From: an uncultured Eubacterium sp.
GTDB taxonomy: Bacteria > Bacillota > Clostridia > Oscillospirales > Acutalibacteraceae
DNA length: 64,000 nucleotides
Direction of reading: 5' to 3'
Assembly: GCA_910584985.1 (NCBI GenBank)
Contig: CAJUDJ010000008.1
Span: forward strand, 5,464-69,463
This document shows, one piece after another, positions 1 through 9,259 of this stretch; positions within the stretch are counted from its first letter, which is position 1; the number at the start of each line of letters is the position of its first letter. The notes beneath the pieces are model-generated. The model was not told where the DNA came from and did no database searches. It saw only the letters and a program-made list of their open reading frames with translations. The position numbers were made by a program, and so were the translations under genes.

Positions 1-1917
1 GGCCACGGCAACATATCCGTAAGGATTATTGAATGCAGTGTAGAAGAACTGAAAAAACTGCATGTATCTGATGATCAAAGATATCTTTCGGCCACCGAAA
101 CGGCTCTTCTTAAATTCAGGCTTCCGTCTCTTTTTAAAGATTTAAATACGATTCTTTTTCTTGATGGAGATGTAATTGTTAGGGATGATTTATCCTCTTT
201 TCTTTCCTTTGATATTTCCGGTTATTATGCAGCTGCGGTAAGGGATTTGCCGCAGGTTCTTTATGACGAGCAGAAAATCGGAAAAGATATTGCAGGTGCG
301 GATTATTTCAATTCGGGTGTTATGCTTTTAAATCTGAAAAAAATGCGCAGTGATCATATTGAGCACAGATTGATTGAAACAAAAAGAAATTACTCGGATT
401 ATTCTTTAATGGATCAGAATGTGTTTAATATTGTTTTTAAGAATGCTGTATTACAGCTTCCTATAGAGTATAATGCCTGTTATATCAATCTTATTGAATC
501 CAAAAGCAAATATAATATTTCACAGATAAATGAAATGTATGGCAGAGATTACCGTGATATTGTTCATCTTGCTCCCGATATAAAGATTGTTCATTTTTCC
601 TCAAAGCTTAAGCCATGGCTTTTTTATGATGTTCCTTTTGCGGATGAATGGCTTTATTATTACAGAAAAACAGCTTTTTCAGATGTTGTAATTCAGCGTA
701 TTTCGCATACACGCCGTGATATTGATATGAACACGGTTAAGCACACGGTAAGTTCTCTGTCATCAGACAGCAGCAGTCCTTTTAAAGCAGTAATTCCGAT
801 TGTGTTTGCGGGAAGTAATGAATATCTTTATTATGCGGGTGCAGCCATTCAATCCATATATGAAAACTCTGATTCTGATTATCTTTACGATATTTATATT
901 TTTGTTGATGAAACTGCCAATGAAGCAATCAGAAGCAAGCTTCTTTCTCTTAGATATAAAAATATAAAAATGAATATTTTTGATGTAAGGAACTGCTTTA
1001 AAGGAATAGATTTATATTGTGTTGCGCATTATTCAAAGCAGATGTATTACAGATGGCTGATTCCCGAAGTTCTTTCAAAGTATGATAAAGTTATTTATCT
1101 TGACTGCGATCTTATTGTAAATACGGATATTGCAAAGCTTTATAATATTGACTTGCAGGATAATTATGTTGCGGCAGCAAATAATTTTTTAAGAAAAAAT
1201 CTTCTGAATCATGTAAAAAACAGGCTTTGCATTGATGCAGGAGAATATTATAATTCAGGTGTTCTTCTGATAAACAGCAGGGAATGGATTAATAAAAATC
1301 TTAAAAATAAGTGTATCGGCTGCCTTAAATATTTTAAAAAACTGCCTTGTCCGGATCAGGATGTTCTGAATGTTATATGCAGCGGAAAAATAGTAAAGCT
1401 GGACGACCGATGGAATTTTCAGTGGCATCATCAGTTTCCCGATGCAAGAACAGATGCATTTATTCTTGATTATGAAGAAAGATATAATCTTATTTTAACA
1501 TCAGACCCTTATATTATTCATTACACATCTTTTATTAAGCCATGGCAGCATCCCGAAAGAGCTTATGCAGACTATTTCTGGAAAAGCTGCAGAAACAGTG
1601 TTTTTTATGAAGCTGTTTTGTTTACGAATATAAAACTTGCCGCTATGGGTTTAATTAAGCAGGGAGAAACTGAGGAAGCAGCCGCCATACGAAAAAGAAT
1701 TATTAAAATTCAGAAATCAAAAGCATACAAATTATCAAGAATAATCGGATTTATTCCAAGAAAGCTTCACGGCCGTGATTATCTGCCGATACCCGAAAAG
1801 GGTGCAGACGCTGCTGCTCTTGAAAAGAAACTGAAATCCATAACCAATTCACGCACTTATATGCTTTCTGCTGCATTTATCAGAGTTCTCAAAAAAATTA
1901 TGTCTTTATTAAAATAG
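1..1917 (+). CDS. Double-domain GT8 family glycosyltransferase (5' end outside window)
   Basis: The reading frame is open from base 1, so the gene starts upstream of the window and 638 codons are visible. Two glycosyltransferase family 8 domains lie in tandem. The first has the metal-binding DxD motif LDGD at visible residues 54-57, and the second begins near residue 260 with LDCD at about 367-370. Family 8 enzymes are retaining, nucleotide-sugar-dependent and Mn-dependent. Each half also has a YFNSGV- or YYNSGV-type motif and a late H-x-S/T-x-x-K-P-W motif, typical of the family. The C-terminal tail is basic and carries S-x-A-Y-K-L followed by IPRK. The protein is a close paralogue of the product of 5901-8012. 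It is followed after 12 bases by a CDP-glycerol transferase gene, so a role in a surface polymer or glycoprotein is likely. The donor and acceptor sugars are unknown. Confidence 0.9.
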   Translation, partial: GHGNISVRIIECSVEELKKLHVSDDQRYLSATETALLKFRLPSLFKDLNTILFLDGDVIVRDDLSSFLSFDISGYYAAAVRDLPQVLYDEQKIGKDIAGADYFNSGVMLLNLKKMRSDHIEHRLIETKRNYSDYSLMDQNVFNIVFKNAVLQLPIEYNACYINLIESKSKYNISQINEMYGRDYRDIVHLAPDIKIVHFSSKLKPWLFYDVPFADEWLYYYRKTAFSDVVIQRISHTRRDIDMNTVKHTVSSLSSDSSSPFKAVIPIVFAGSNEYLYYAGAAIQSIYENSDSDYLYDIYIFVDETANEAIRSKLLSLRYKNIKMNIFDVRNCFKGIDLYCVAHYSKQMYYRWLIPEVLSKYDKVIYLDCDLIVNTDIAKLYNIDLQDNYVAAANNFLRKNLLNHVKNRLCIDAGEYYNSGVLLINSREWINKNLKNKCIGCLKYFKKLPCPDQDVLNVICSGKIVKLDDRWNFQWHHQFPDARTDAFILDYEERYNLILTSDPYIIHYTSFIKPWQHPERAYADYFWKSCRNSVFYEAVLFTNIKLAAMGLIKQGETEEAAAIRKRIIKIQKSKAYKLSRIIGFIPRKLHGRDYLPIPEKGADAAALEKKLKSITNSRTYMLSAAFIRVLKKIMSLLK

Positions 1918-1929
1918 CGGAGAAAAAAT

Positions 1930-4668
1930 ATGCTGAAAAGACTGAAAAAAATCACAGAATGTTCAAAAAGAAAATTCACTTCAGGTATGTATACAAACAT
2001 TGAAATTTATAAATTTGCTTTGATTATTTCCTGTGATAATCAACCTGAAAGCAGTTTGAAAAAAGCCCTTGAAGCAACTTTTTCAAGCCTGAAATGCCGG
2101 AAGCTGAATAAAATGAACGGCTTTCAGGTTTTCATCGTTTTTCCGAACACAGAAAAAGCCAGAGCTCTGGCAGAATCGTGCACGGGATTTCCGCTGTCTA
2201 ATTGTGAAGTTGCTTTTGCCGACAACATTTCTGCTGAAATATGCAACTGTATTTCAAAAGCATCGGCACAATATATAACGGTTTTAAAAGCAGGGGATAT
2301 TTATTCAGAAAATGCTTTCTCTGCAGTATATCATTATTTTGCGGATGCTGAAGATGCTACTGACACAGTAGGAATCAGAATTGAAAATCAAAATAAAATA
2401 TACAATAAGTATAATGAGGCGCTTTCCCAAAAAACAATTAATCTATCCGAAAAAAGCAAAGCCTTTCCGCGCAATTTATCTGCCTTATTTATAAAATCAG
2501 ATACAGCAAAGAAAAAAGCGGCACTGCATGATAATTTTTTTGATGAACAGATGTTCATTATGGATGTTTTGGAAAATAACAAGCGCTTTGGTGCTGTTGC
2601 GTCCGTATATGTTAAGCCGCTTGATGCAGAAAAAACGGTTTTTACAGCTCAAATGTTTAAAAATAATCTTGAAAAAATTCTTGATTATGTCAAAAATGCT
2701 TATTGCCGGATTGGATTTATTCCATCCTATATGCAGAATTATATTATGGCTGAAATTATGAAAATGCTGAATCATTCCGAAAACATTATGGAATCCTTTC
2801 ATCCGATCAGCTGTGATTATTCCGAAATGTGGAACACACTTTCAGTGCTGCTTCAGTATGTTTGTGATCAGATTATTTATGTTTATGATACTGCCAGATT
2901 CAATAAACTTTTTTTGCTTGCAATTAAGCACAAACATTACTGCACTGTTTCCGAAACTGAAAACGGAGCAGTGGTTGCATATAATGATGTGTTGTTATAT
3001 AATCTTTCCGAATTTGCATCAAAAATTGAGCTTGTTTCAATCAAAAACAGAAAGCTGATTATTGAGGGCGTTTGCCGTTATCCTTCCTGTATTGATCATG
3101 AAAAAATATCTGTATGGACTGAAATAAACGGCATACCTGCAGAAGCAGAGCAGATTAAAAGATATACAGATAAATATTTTTACGATAAACAATATATTTA
3201 TGAAAAAGGGTTTAAAGCAGAAATTCCGCTGAATGCGGAAAGGGTGGAAATTAAGCTTGTTACAGGATATGAAAATCACAGATGGCATTGTGGTTCATTT
3301 CAATACAGCACCGTTTCGGCAGTAAGTGATGAGGTTTCCGGAAGCTATTATTATAAAGACGGATTTGCTGTTATGGCAGATGCAACTTCCTTATTGTGCT
3401 TTGCCTGTGATGAACAAAAGTATCAGATGCTTGAAGCGGAATTCAGACGGCAGATTAAAGCTGCTGAACCGCACAGATATAACCAAATTACAGCAATCCG
3501 GGATTATTATTTTAAAAATTCACCTGAAAAAAAGAAACAGATTTGGCTTATTATGGACAGACCGGACAGGGCTGATGATAATGCAGAGGCATTTTTCAGA
3601 TATATGGCTGAACGGGCAGAGCCGGATATTGATTTATACTTTATTTTAAGCCGTAAATCGGAAGCATATTCCAAACTGAGCCGTATCGGAAAAGTAATCG
3701 AGCCGTTTTCGGAAGAGCATAAAAAGCTGTATACTGTTGCAGATTATATGATTTCTTCGCAGATGGCGGAATCAACCATAAACCCTTTTAATAATGATTT
3801 GAAATATTTCAGGGATTTATTCAGAAATCCGAAGCAGATTTTTCTGCAGCACGGTGTTATTCATAATGACCACGGAAGCACTCTGAATAAATATAACAGA
3901 GATTTTTTCGGCTTTGTAACCAGTGCAAAAGCAGAGTATAATTATTTGCTTTCACCGAAGTTTCATTACACAGAACAGGAAATGTGGCTTACAGGAATGC
4001 CGAGATTTGATTTTCTTTACCGTAATGATAAAAGAAAAATCACAATTATGCCAACCTGGCGCAAATTTTTAACAACGCGTGTGTTTGATGAAAAATCGGG
4101 TACAATGATATGGAAGGTAAATGACGATTTCACAGACAGTGAATATTTCAGATTTTTTAACAATCTTATCAACAATGAAAAACTTCTTGATGCAGCAGAT
4201 CGGTACGGTTATAAAATATGCTTTATGCCGCATGTTATTTTTCTTAAGGAAGCGGAAAAATTTGCACATAACAGCAGAATAACAATCTATAACTATGAAA
4301 AAAGCTACCGTGAAATTTATGCCGAAAGCAGTTTGATTGTAACCGACTATTCTTCAGCTGTTTTTGATTTTTCGTATTTAAGGCAGCCGATTATATATAC
4401 ACAGTTTGATTTTGATGAATTCTATTCAAAGCATACGGTTCGAAAGGGTTATTTCAATTTTAAAAAAGACGGCTTCGGCGAGGTTACCGATAATCAGGAA
4501 GATACAGTAAATTTAATTATTGGCTATATGGCGGATAATTGCCGTCTTAAGCCGGAATACAGAGAACGTATTGACAACTTTTTTGATTTTTCCGATAAAA
4601 AATGCTGTGAAAGAATTTATAACAAAATCAGGAATAAGGATAAATCCGAAAATAATGCGGTTCGTTAA
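1930..4668 (+). CDS. CDP-glycerol glycerophosphotransferase family protein with degenerate GT2-like N-terminus
   Basis: The 912-residue protein has three parts. Residues about 25-290 can be laid over a family 2 glycosyltransferase fold, but the DDGS and DxDD signatures are absent; ITVLKAGD stands where the paralogue at 9260 has FNFLDSDD. A beta-rich linker covers about 350-500. From about 537 onward there is a CDP-glycerol:poly(glycerophosphate) glycerophosphotransferase (TagF-like) domain with LQHG (His641), MPTWR (707-711), MPH (His768) and TDYSS (805-809). TagF-type enzymes transfer glycerol phosphate, or ribitol phosphate in relatives, to a growing wall teichoic acid chain at the membrane. 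The ATG is preceded by GGAGAAAAAAT, and the gap to the upstream GT8 gene is 12 bases, so the two are probably co-transcribed. The transferase assignment is strong; the actual polymer is inferred. Confidence 0.88.
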   Translation: MLKRLKKITECSKRKFTSGMYTNIEIYKFALIISCDNQPESSLKKALEATFSSLKCRKLNKMNGFQVFIVFPNTEKARALAESCTGFPLSNCEVAFADNISAEICNCISKASAQYITVLKAGDIYSENAFSAVYHYFADAEDATDTVGIRIENQNKIYNKYNEALSQKTINLSEKSKAFPRNLSALFIKSDTAKKKAALHDNFFDEQMFIMDVLENNKRFGAVASVYVKPLDAEKTVFTAQMFKNNLEKILDYVKNAYCRIGFIPSYMQNYIMAEIMKMLNHSENIMESFHPISCDYSEMWNTLSVLLQYVCDQIIYVYDTARFNKLFLLAIKHKHYCTVSETENGAVVAYNDVLLYNLSEFASKIELVSIKNRKLIIEGVCRYPSCIDHEKISVWTEINGIPAEAEQIKRYTDKYFYDKQYIYEKGFKAEIPLNAERVEIKLVTGYENHRWHCGSFQYSTVSAVSDEVSGSYYYKDGFAVMADATSLLCFACDEQKYQMLEAEFRRQIKAAEPHRYNQITAIRDYYFKNSPEKKKQIWLIMDRPDRADDNAEAFFRYMAERAEPDIDLYFILSRKSEAYSKLSRIGKVIEPFSEEHKKLYTVADYMISSQMAESTINPFNNDLKYFRDLFRNPKQIFLQHGVIHNDHGSTLNKYNRDFFGFVTSAKAEYNYLLSPKFHYTEQEMWLTGMPRFDFLYRNDKRKITIMPTWRKFLTTRVFDEKSGTMIWKVNDDFTDSEYFRFFNNLINNEKLLDAADRYGYKICFMPHVIFLKEAEKFAHNSRITIYNYEKSYREIYAESSLIVTDYSSAVFDFSYLRQPIIYTQFDFDEFYSKHTVRKGYFNFKKDGFGEVTDNQEDTVNLIIGYMADNCRLKPEYRERIDNFFDFSDKKCCERIYNKIRNKDKSENNAVR

Positions 4669-4674
4669 TTTTTC

Positions 4675-4703
4675 TTGAATTTATTTATGTGCTATGTTAA
4701 AAT
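4675..4703 (+). promoter_or_regulatory. Candidate vegetative promoter of the FemAB-like gene
   Basis: TTGAAT at 4675-4680 and TAAAAT at 4698-4703 are separated by 17 bases. The pair sits just after the stop of the glycerophosphotransferase gene and 42 bases before the next start codon. Confidence 0.45.
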
Positions 4704-4744
4704 ACCTGTGAAATATTTTAGTTTAATTTTAAGGAATCATTCAA

Positions 4745-5779
4745 ATGAACAATTGTAAAATTCAGGAATTTATCGAAAAAAACAAAAAATCACATTTTCT
4801 TCAGTCCCCGGAATGGGCGCAGGTTAAATCAAACTGGAAGCATGAAACCGCCGTTGTTGAAGAAAACGGGGAAATAAAAGGCTACATGAGCATTCTGCTC
4901 AGAAAAGTGCCGGTGCTGAACAGGTATATTATGTATGCACCCAGAGGCTTTGTCTGCGATGTGCATGACAGGGAAACGCTGGAAAAGCTTATGGAACAGG
5001 CAAAGAAAATCGCAAAAAAATACAAGGCGTTTATTTTCAGAATGGATCCCGATATACCGAATGAGGATGAAGAATTTAAAAGCATTGCAAAATCGCTTGG
5101 TTTTAAAATGAAGGAAAATATTGAAAGCATAGACCAGGTTGTGCAGCCGAAATATGTTTTCAGGCTGGATATAGCCGGCAAAACGGAAGAAGAACTGATT
5201 GCTTCCTTCAGCTCCAAAACAAGGTATAACTTAAGACTTTCAAAAAGAAAAGGTGTAACAACAAGAATCGGCACAAAGGCTGATCTTGAGGATTTTTACA
5301 CAATTATGAAGGATACGGGTGCAAGGGATGATTTCTTTATCAGGCCGATTTCCTATTTTGAAAAAATTTATGACTGTATGGGCGAAAAGCATGCCCGGCT
5401 GATTATTGCTGAATTTGAAGGAAAGCCGATTGCTGCCGTTATGCCGATTCTGTACGGTAACAAGGTGTGGTATCTTTACGGCGGAAGCTCAAATGAATAC
5501 AGAAATCTCATGCCGAATTATCAGCTTCAGTTTGAAATGATGAAATGGGGTCTTGAAAACAACTGTGAGGTTTATGATTTCAGGGGTGTTTCGGGATTTA
5601 AGGACGAGAATGACCCGCAGTACGGTGTTTACAGATTTAAAAAAGGCTTTAATCCCGAATTTGTTGAATTTATCAATGAGCTTTATATGGTGTTTGACCC
5701 GTTTGCGAATTCGCTTTTCAAGTTAAGTGAAAAGGCATATAAGATGCTGAATTCCGTCAAAAAAAAAATCAGTAAATAA
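4745..5779 (+). CDS. FemAB/FemX-type peptidoglycan aminoacyltransferase
   Basis: The 344-residue protein matches the FemAB family in length and in its sequence landmarks: the early SPEWAQVK segment, FRMDPD near 100, the SSKTRYNLRLSKRKGV stretch near 155-170 that ends the first GNAT-like subdomain, and the C-terminal YDFRGVSG and YRFKKGFNPEFVEF signatures. FemAB proteins use aminoacyl-tRNA to add amino acids to the peptide stem of lipid II or of the peptidoglycan precursor, forming the interpeptide bridge. The start is the ATG at 4745, preceded by TAAGGA. A strong hairpin terminator follows. The gene sits inside the surface-polymer locus, consistent with a cell-wall role. The amino acid added cannot be read from the sequence. 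Confidence 0.88.
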   Translation: MNNCKIQEFIEKNKKSHFLQSPEWAQVKSNWKHETAVVEENGEIKGYMSILLRKVPVLNRYIMYAPRGFVCDVHDRETLEKLMEQAKKIAKKYKAFIFRMDPDIPNEDEEFKSIAKSLGFKMKENIESIDQVVQPKYVFRLDIAGKTEEELIASFSSKTRYNLRLSKRKGVTTRIGTKADLEDFYTIMKDTGARDDFFIRPISYFEKIYDCMGEKHARLIIAEFEGKPIAAVMPILYGNKVWYLYGGSSNEYRNLMPNYQLQFEMMKWGLENNCEVYDFRGVSGFKDENDPQYGVYRFKKGFNPEFVEFINELYMVFDPFANSLFKLSEKAYKMLNSVKKKISK

Positions 5780-5785
5780 TTTTCT

Positions 5786-5816
5786 TAAAAAAAGAGAGGG
5801 TAATCCTCTCTTTTTT
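5786..5816 (+). terminator. Rho-independent terminator
   Basis: A 13-base stem (5786-5798 with 5804-5816) has a five-base loop and a run of T residues. It ends the FemAB-like transcription unit. Confidence 0.85.
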
Positions 5817-5828
5817 TATTTATAATAG

Positions 5829-5868
5829 TAGTCGTAATATTGACAATAGTCTTAATATAGACTATAAT
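5829..5868 (+). promoter_or_regulatory. Consensus promoter overlapped by two copies of an 18-bp inverted-repeat operator
   Basis: TTGACA at 5840-5845 and TATAAT at 5863-5868 are 17 bases apart, a perfect vegetative promoter. The spacer and the first bases of the -10 box are filled by the inverted repeat ATAGTCT-TAATAT-AGACTAT (5846-5865). Eighteen bases upstream, TAGTC-N8-GACAA (5829-5846) is an imperfect second copy covering the -35 box. The same element, TAGTC-N8-GACTA with TAATA in the spacer, recurs at 9106-9123. The positions suggest repression by a dimeric regulator; this is inference. Confidence 0.6.
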
Positions 5869-5900
5869 TTTATTAAAATATTTTAATGGAGATATATTGT

Positions 5901-8012
5901 ATGATGGTTGCCAATAACGATAGAGAAAAAATAATAAATATTTGTTTTATTTCTGATGATGATTATGTTACGCCTACAACAACAGCCATTTCTTCACTTT
6001 GTATTCATTCAGACGAATCTTTTATTTATAACGTTTATGTAATTATGCCTGAAAACAGTTCTGAAATTGCAAAAAACTATTTTGTTGATTGTGCAGTAAA
6101 ATATGAAAATGTAAATGTTTGCGTAATTGAAAAATGCTTTGATGATTTGATGAATCTTCATCAGTATAATGATCAAAGATATCTTGCAGCAACAACTACT
6201 GCATTATTTAAATTTAAGCTTGCTAATATATTTTCCAACCTTGATAAAATATTATATCTGGATGGTGATATAATAATCAGAGATAGTTTAACAGAACTTT
6301 ATGAATATGATATAAAGGATTATTATGTTGCTGCTGTTCGGGATTTGCCGCAGGTTCTGTATAGAGAGCAACCTATCGGAAAAGAAATTTCGGGTATAGA
6401 TTATTTTAATTCCGGCGTAATGCTTTTAAATTTAAAAAAGATGCGGGAAAATGAGATTGAAGCAAAACTTATTGAAACAAAGAAGAATTATACAGACAGT
6501 TCTTTAATGGATCAGAATATTTTTAATATTGTTTTTAAAGATTCTGTTTTACAGCTGCCTTTTATTTATAATACTTGTTATATTAACTTAATTGAATCAA
6601 AAGACAGATACAGTATATCTAAGATTAACGAAATGTATTCAACAAATTATGAGACGGTTTACGAAATACTTAAGGATATTAAAATAATGCATTTTTCATC
6701 AAAACTTAAGCCTTGGTATTTTTATGATGTGCCGCTTGCAGACGAGTGGTTATATTATTATAATCGTTCTTCACTCAGAAATGTTAAAATTCAAAGAATA
6801 TATCATATATCAAGAAATGTTGATATGGAAAGTGTAAAAAACAGTGTAAGAGAGTTGTCGGCGTTTAAACATAAAGGTTTTAAGAGACTGATTCCGATTG
6901 TTTTTGCAGGAAATGAAAAATATCTTCAGTTTGCAGCAGTTTCCATTCAGTCTATATATGAAAATTCTAATCCGGAATATCTTTATGATATAAATATTTT
7001 TGTTGATGCTTCTCTGTCAGAGAATATGAAAAGAAGATTGAATTCTCTGAAATATCCGAACTTAAGAATAATGCTTTGGGATGTGCGCAATTCATTTAAT
7101 GGGATTGATTTATATTCGGTTGGGCATTATTCAAAACAGATGTATTATCGTTGGCTTATACCTGAAATTCTTTCAATGTATAACAAGGTTATTTATCTTG
7201 ATTGTGATCTTGTTGTTAATAGAGATATAGCTGATCTTTACGATAAAAATATAGGGAATAATTATGTAGCAGCTGTAAACAATTTTTTACGGGACAACTT
7301 GGTTAATCATGTTGAAAATCGACTTGGACTTGGATTAAATAATTATTTTAATTCGGGAGTTCTTAAATTTAATTGCAAAGCATGGATAAATGCCAATCTG
7401 AAAAATAAGTGCATTGCCTGCCTGAAATCATATAATAAACTTCCTTGTCCGGATCAGGATGTTTTGAATCTTGTATGTAAGGGCCGAATTTATAAACTCA
7501 ATGACACTTGGAATTTCCAGTGGCATCATCAGTTTAAAGATGCCCGTAAGGGTAAATTTGTATGTGATTATGACAAGCGGTTTAATAATTTATTATTAAC
7601 AAAACCGTCAATCATTCATTTTACATCGTTTTTGAAACCGTGGGAACATCCTGAAAGAGCTTTTTCCGAATATTTTTGGAATTATTGCAGAAATAGTGAT
7701 TTCTATGAAATGATTTTATTTGCTAATATTCAAAATGCTGACTTAAATAAAAAGCGGACAGAAAGCGGAGAATCTGCAAAACTCAGAAATAAATTAAATA
7801 AATTGAAACATTCTTACACATATAAGATTGCATGCTTTATAAATTTTATTCCCAGAAAAATTAAAGGTTATAATTTTGCAGAAATACCTCCTGTTGGATG
7901 CGGTCAAAAAGAATTGAAAAAGTGTATAAATTCTATTTATAATTCCCGATCATTTAAAATAGCAAATAAAATTACTGCTATTTTCAGAAAAATTAAATCA
8001 AAAATTAAATAA
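5901..8012 (+). CDS. Double-domain GT8 family glycosyltransferase
   Basis: The product is about 703 residues with two GT8 domains, DxD motifs LDGD at about 120-123 and LDCD at about 433-436, and the basic C-terminal tail with S-Y-T-Y-K-I and IPRK. It can be aligned with the product of 1-1917 along its whole length, so the two are tandem paralogues; this copy shows what is missing from the truncated one. The start is set at ATG 5901, because GGAGA at 5888-5892 lies 8 bases before it. The in-frame ATG at 5886 overlaps that ribosome binding site and is unlikely to be used. The gene has its own consensus promoter with operator-like repeats and is followed after 20 bases by an acetyltransferase gene. 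Confidence 0.9.
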   Translation: MMVANNDREKIINICFISDDDYVTPTTTAISSLCIHSDESFIYNVYVIMPENSSEIAKNYFVDCAVKYENVNVCVIEKCFDDLMNLHQYNDQRYLAATTTALFKFKLANIFSNLDKILYLDGDIIIRDSLTELYEYDIKDYYVAAVRDLPQVLYREQPIGKEISGIDYFNSGVMLLNLKKMRENEIEAKLIETKKNYTDSSLMDQNIFNIVFKDSVLQLPFIYNTCYINLIESKDRYSISKINEMYSTNYETVYEILKDIKIMHFSSKLKPWYFYDVPLADEWLYYYNRSSLRNVKIQRIYHISRNVDMESVKNSVRELSAFKHKGFKRLIPIVFAGNEKYLQFAAVSIQSIYENSNPEYLYDINIFVDASLSENMKRRLNSLKYPNLRIMLWDVRNSFNGIDLYSVGHYSKQMYYRWLIPEILSMYNKVIYLDCDLVVNRDIADLYDKNIGNNYVAAVNNFLRDNLVNHVENRLGLGLNNYFNSGVLKFNCKAWINANLKNKCIACLKSYNKLPCPDQDVLNLVCKGRIYKLNDTWNFQWHHQFKDARKGKFVCDYDKRFNNLLLTKPSIIHFTSFLKPWEHPERAFSEYFWNYCRNSDFYEMILFANIQNADLNKKRTESGESAKLRNKLNKLKHSYTYKIACFINFIPRKIKGYNFAEIPPVGCGQKELKKCINSIYNSRSFKIANKITAIFRKIKSKIK

Positions 8013-8032
8013 TAATTTTTGGAGATGATGTT

Positions 8033-8995
8033 ATGAAATTCAATGCACAAAATTTTAATGATTATGATAATATCATTCTTTTTGGCGGCTGTAACAGTAA
8101 AAAACTCGAAAGTATGTATCAGCAAACAAAAGATGTTATAAAATATACTGCATTTTGTCCAAATAATTCGGATTTGTCAGATTTATGCGCAGAAATAAAA
8201 CAACTTAAACGCTTAAAGAAAACAGAAGTATTCCAATGTTCAAAAGCTTTGGTTATTATTTCATATGAAAATCCTGTTTATATTAAAAAATGTGCCGATG
8301 AATTAAAAAAAATCGGAATTGCATTTGACCATATATTGAATTATACATTCAACATTGATTTGGGTATATTAAATTTACTTGGCTATAATCAATATGTCGA
8401 TTATATGGGAAATGAGATTTCATTTAAAGGTAAGTATAGTTTATCTAAAATTTGCATTTATAAGGATAAGGTTTTATTTTCAGATAAGTGTTCAAAAAAT
8501 ATAATAAAGCTGGGAAATCTGCATATTGTTGATAAATTGTCTGTTTTGCTGTTTGGAAAAAACAGTGAAATCTTAATTGGAGATGATACTTCTTTTATTA
8601 ATTCTTCAATTCAAATTTCAACTGATGGAAAAATAAAAATAGGGAAGGATTCAATGTTCAGCAGTGGAATATTGCTTTCTCATGCCGATCAGCATCTGAT
8701 TTTTGATTTAAACACGAAAGAAAGAGTTAATGCAAATAAAAATATAAAAATCGGCAATCATGTATGGGTTGGAAGAAATGCACAGATTTTGGGCGGTGCT
8801 CATATTCCTGATAATTGTATTATCGGAGGGAATGCAATTACAAGTCATAATTTCACTGAAAAGAACTGTATTATAGCAGGCAATCCGGCAAAGGTAATCA
8901 GAAAGAATATTATCTGGGCGCGTGATAATCAGGCTTATGATTATCAGACCTATGATGAATGCAAGGATCAGCGTGCGCTACAGTATCTGGATTAA
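8033..8995 (+). CDS. Left-handed beta-helix (hexapeptide) acyltransferase
   Basis: The 320-residue protein has an N-terminal, probably Rossmann-like part of about 110 residues (IILFGGCNSKK, later ALVIISYENPVYIKK). The C-terminal half is a hexapeptide-repeat domain with IKIGNHVWVGRNAQILGGA near 242-260 and the usual IIGGNAI and IIAGNPAKVI ending. The histidine in LLSHADQH near 220 is a candidate catalytic residue by analogy with CatB/NeuD/WbbJ-type O-acetyltransferases. The family uses acetyl-CoA to acetylate sugars or sugar nucleotides in surface polysaccharides. A strong GGAGATGATGTT precedes the ATG. It shares a transcript with the GT8 gene upstream and is closed by a terminator. The substrate is unknown. 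Confidence 0.85.
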   Translation: MKFNAQNFNDYDNIILFGGCNSKKLESMYQQTKDVIKYTAFCPNNSDLSDLCAEIKQLKRLKKTEVFQCSKALVIISYENPVYIKKCADELKKIGIAFDHILNYTFNIDLGILNLLGYNQYVDYMGNEISFKGKYSLSKICIYKDKVLFSDKCSKNIIKLGNLHIVDKLSVLLFGKNSEILIGDDTSFINSSIQISTDGKIKIGKDSMFSSGILLSHADQHLIFDLNTKERVNANKNIKIGNHVWVGRNAQILGGAHIPDNCIIGGNAITSHNFTEKNCIIAGNPAKVIRKNIIWARDNQAYDYQTYDECKDQRALQYLD

Positions 8996-9011
8996 AACTT
9001 AATTATTTTAG

Positions 9012-9042
9012 AAAAAGAGTTCGGTTTTCCGAACTCTTTTTT
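9012..9042 (+). terminator. Rho-independent terminator
   Basis: A 13-base stem (9012-9024 with 9029-9041) has a four-base loop and a T run. It ends the GT8-acetyltransferase unit. Confidence 0.85.
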
Positions 9043-9104
9043 GTTTTCTGAGAAAAGAATTTTGATTGTAGATATACAAAGCTTTAAGTTGATTTTTGCT
9101 CGGA

Positions 9105-9127
9105 ATAGTCTTTAATACGACTATACT
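9105..9127 (+). promoter_or_regulatory. Operator-like inverted repeat overlapping a -10 box
   Basis: ATAGTC (9105-9110) and GACTAT (9119-9124) flank an 8-base spacer containing TAATA. The right arm runs into TATACT (9122-9127), exactly as the copy at 5846-5868 runs into TATAAT. The bases at the -35 position (9099-9104, CTCGGA) are a poor match, so this promoter may be weak or activator-dependent. It lies about 130 bases before the start at 9260. Confidence 0.5.
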
Positions 9128-9259
9128 ATGAGCCTGCTTTATATGTTATATTTATATTAAAATAATAAAGGCTAAAATGGTCAGAAACAGGCAAAATTAT
9201 AACAAAACATATTATAAATTAATTTTAACTAAATTAATTTGAAAGGATTATTTTCAGGT

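Noticed and set aside
9113..9131. Similarity to the phage T7 promoter (TAATACGACT...ACTAT).
   Set aside because: The match breaks after ten bases, and the sequence is fully explained as the spacer and right arm of the inverted repeat shared with 5846-5865. There is no phage RNA polymerase nearby.
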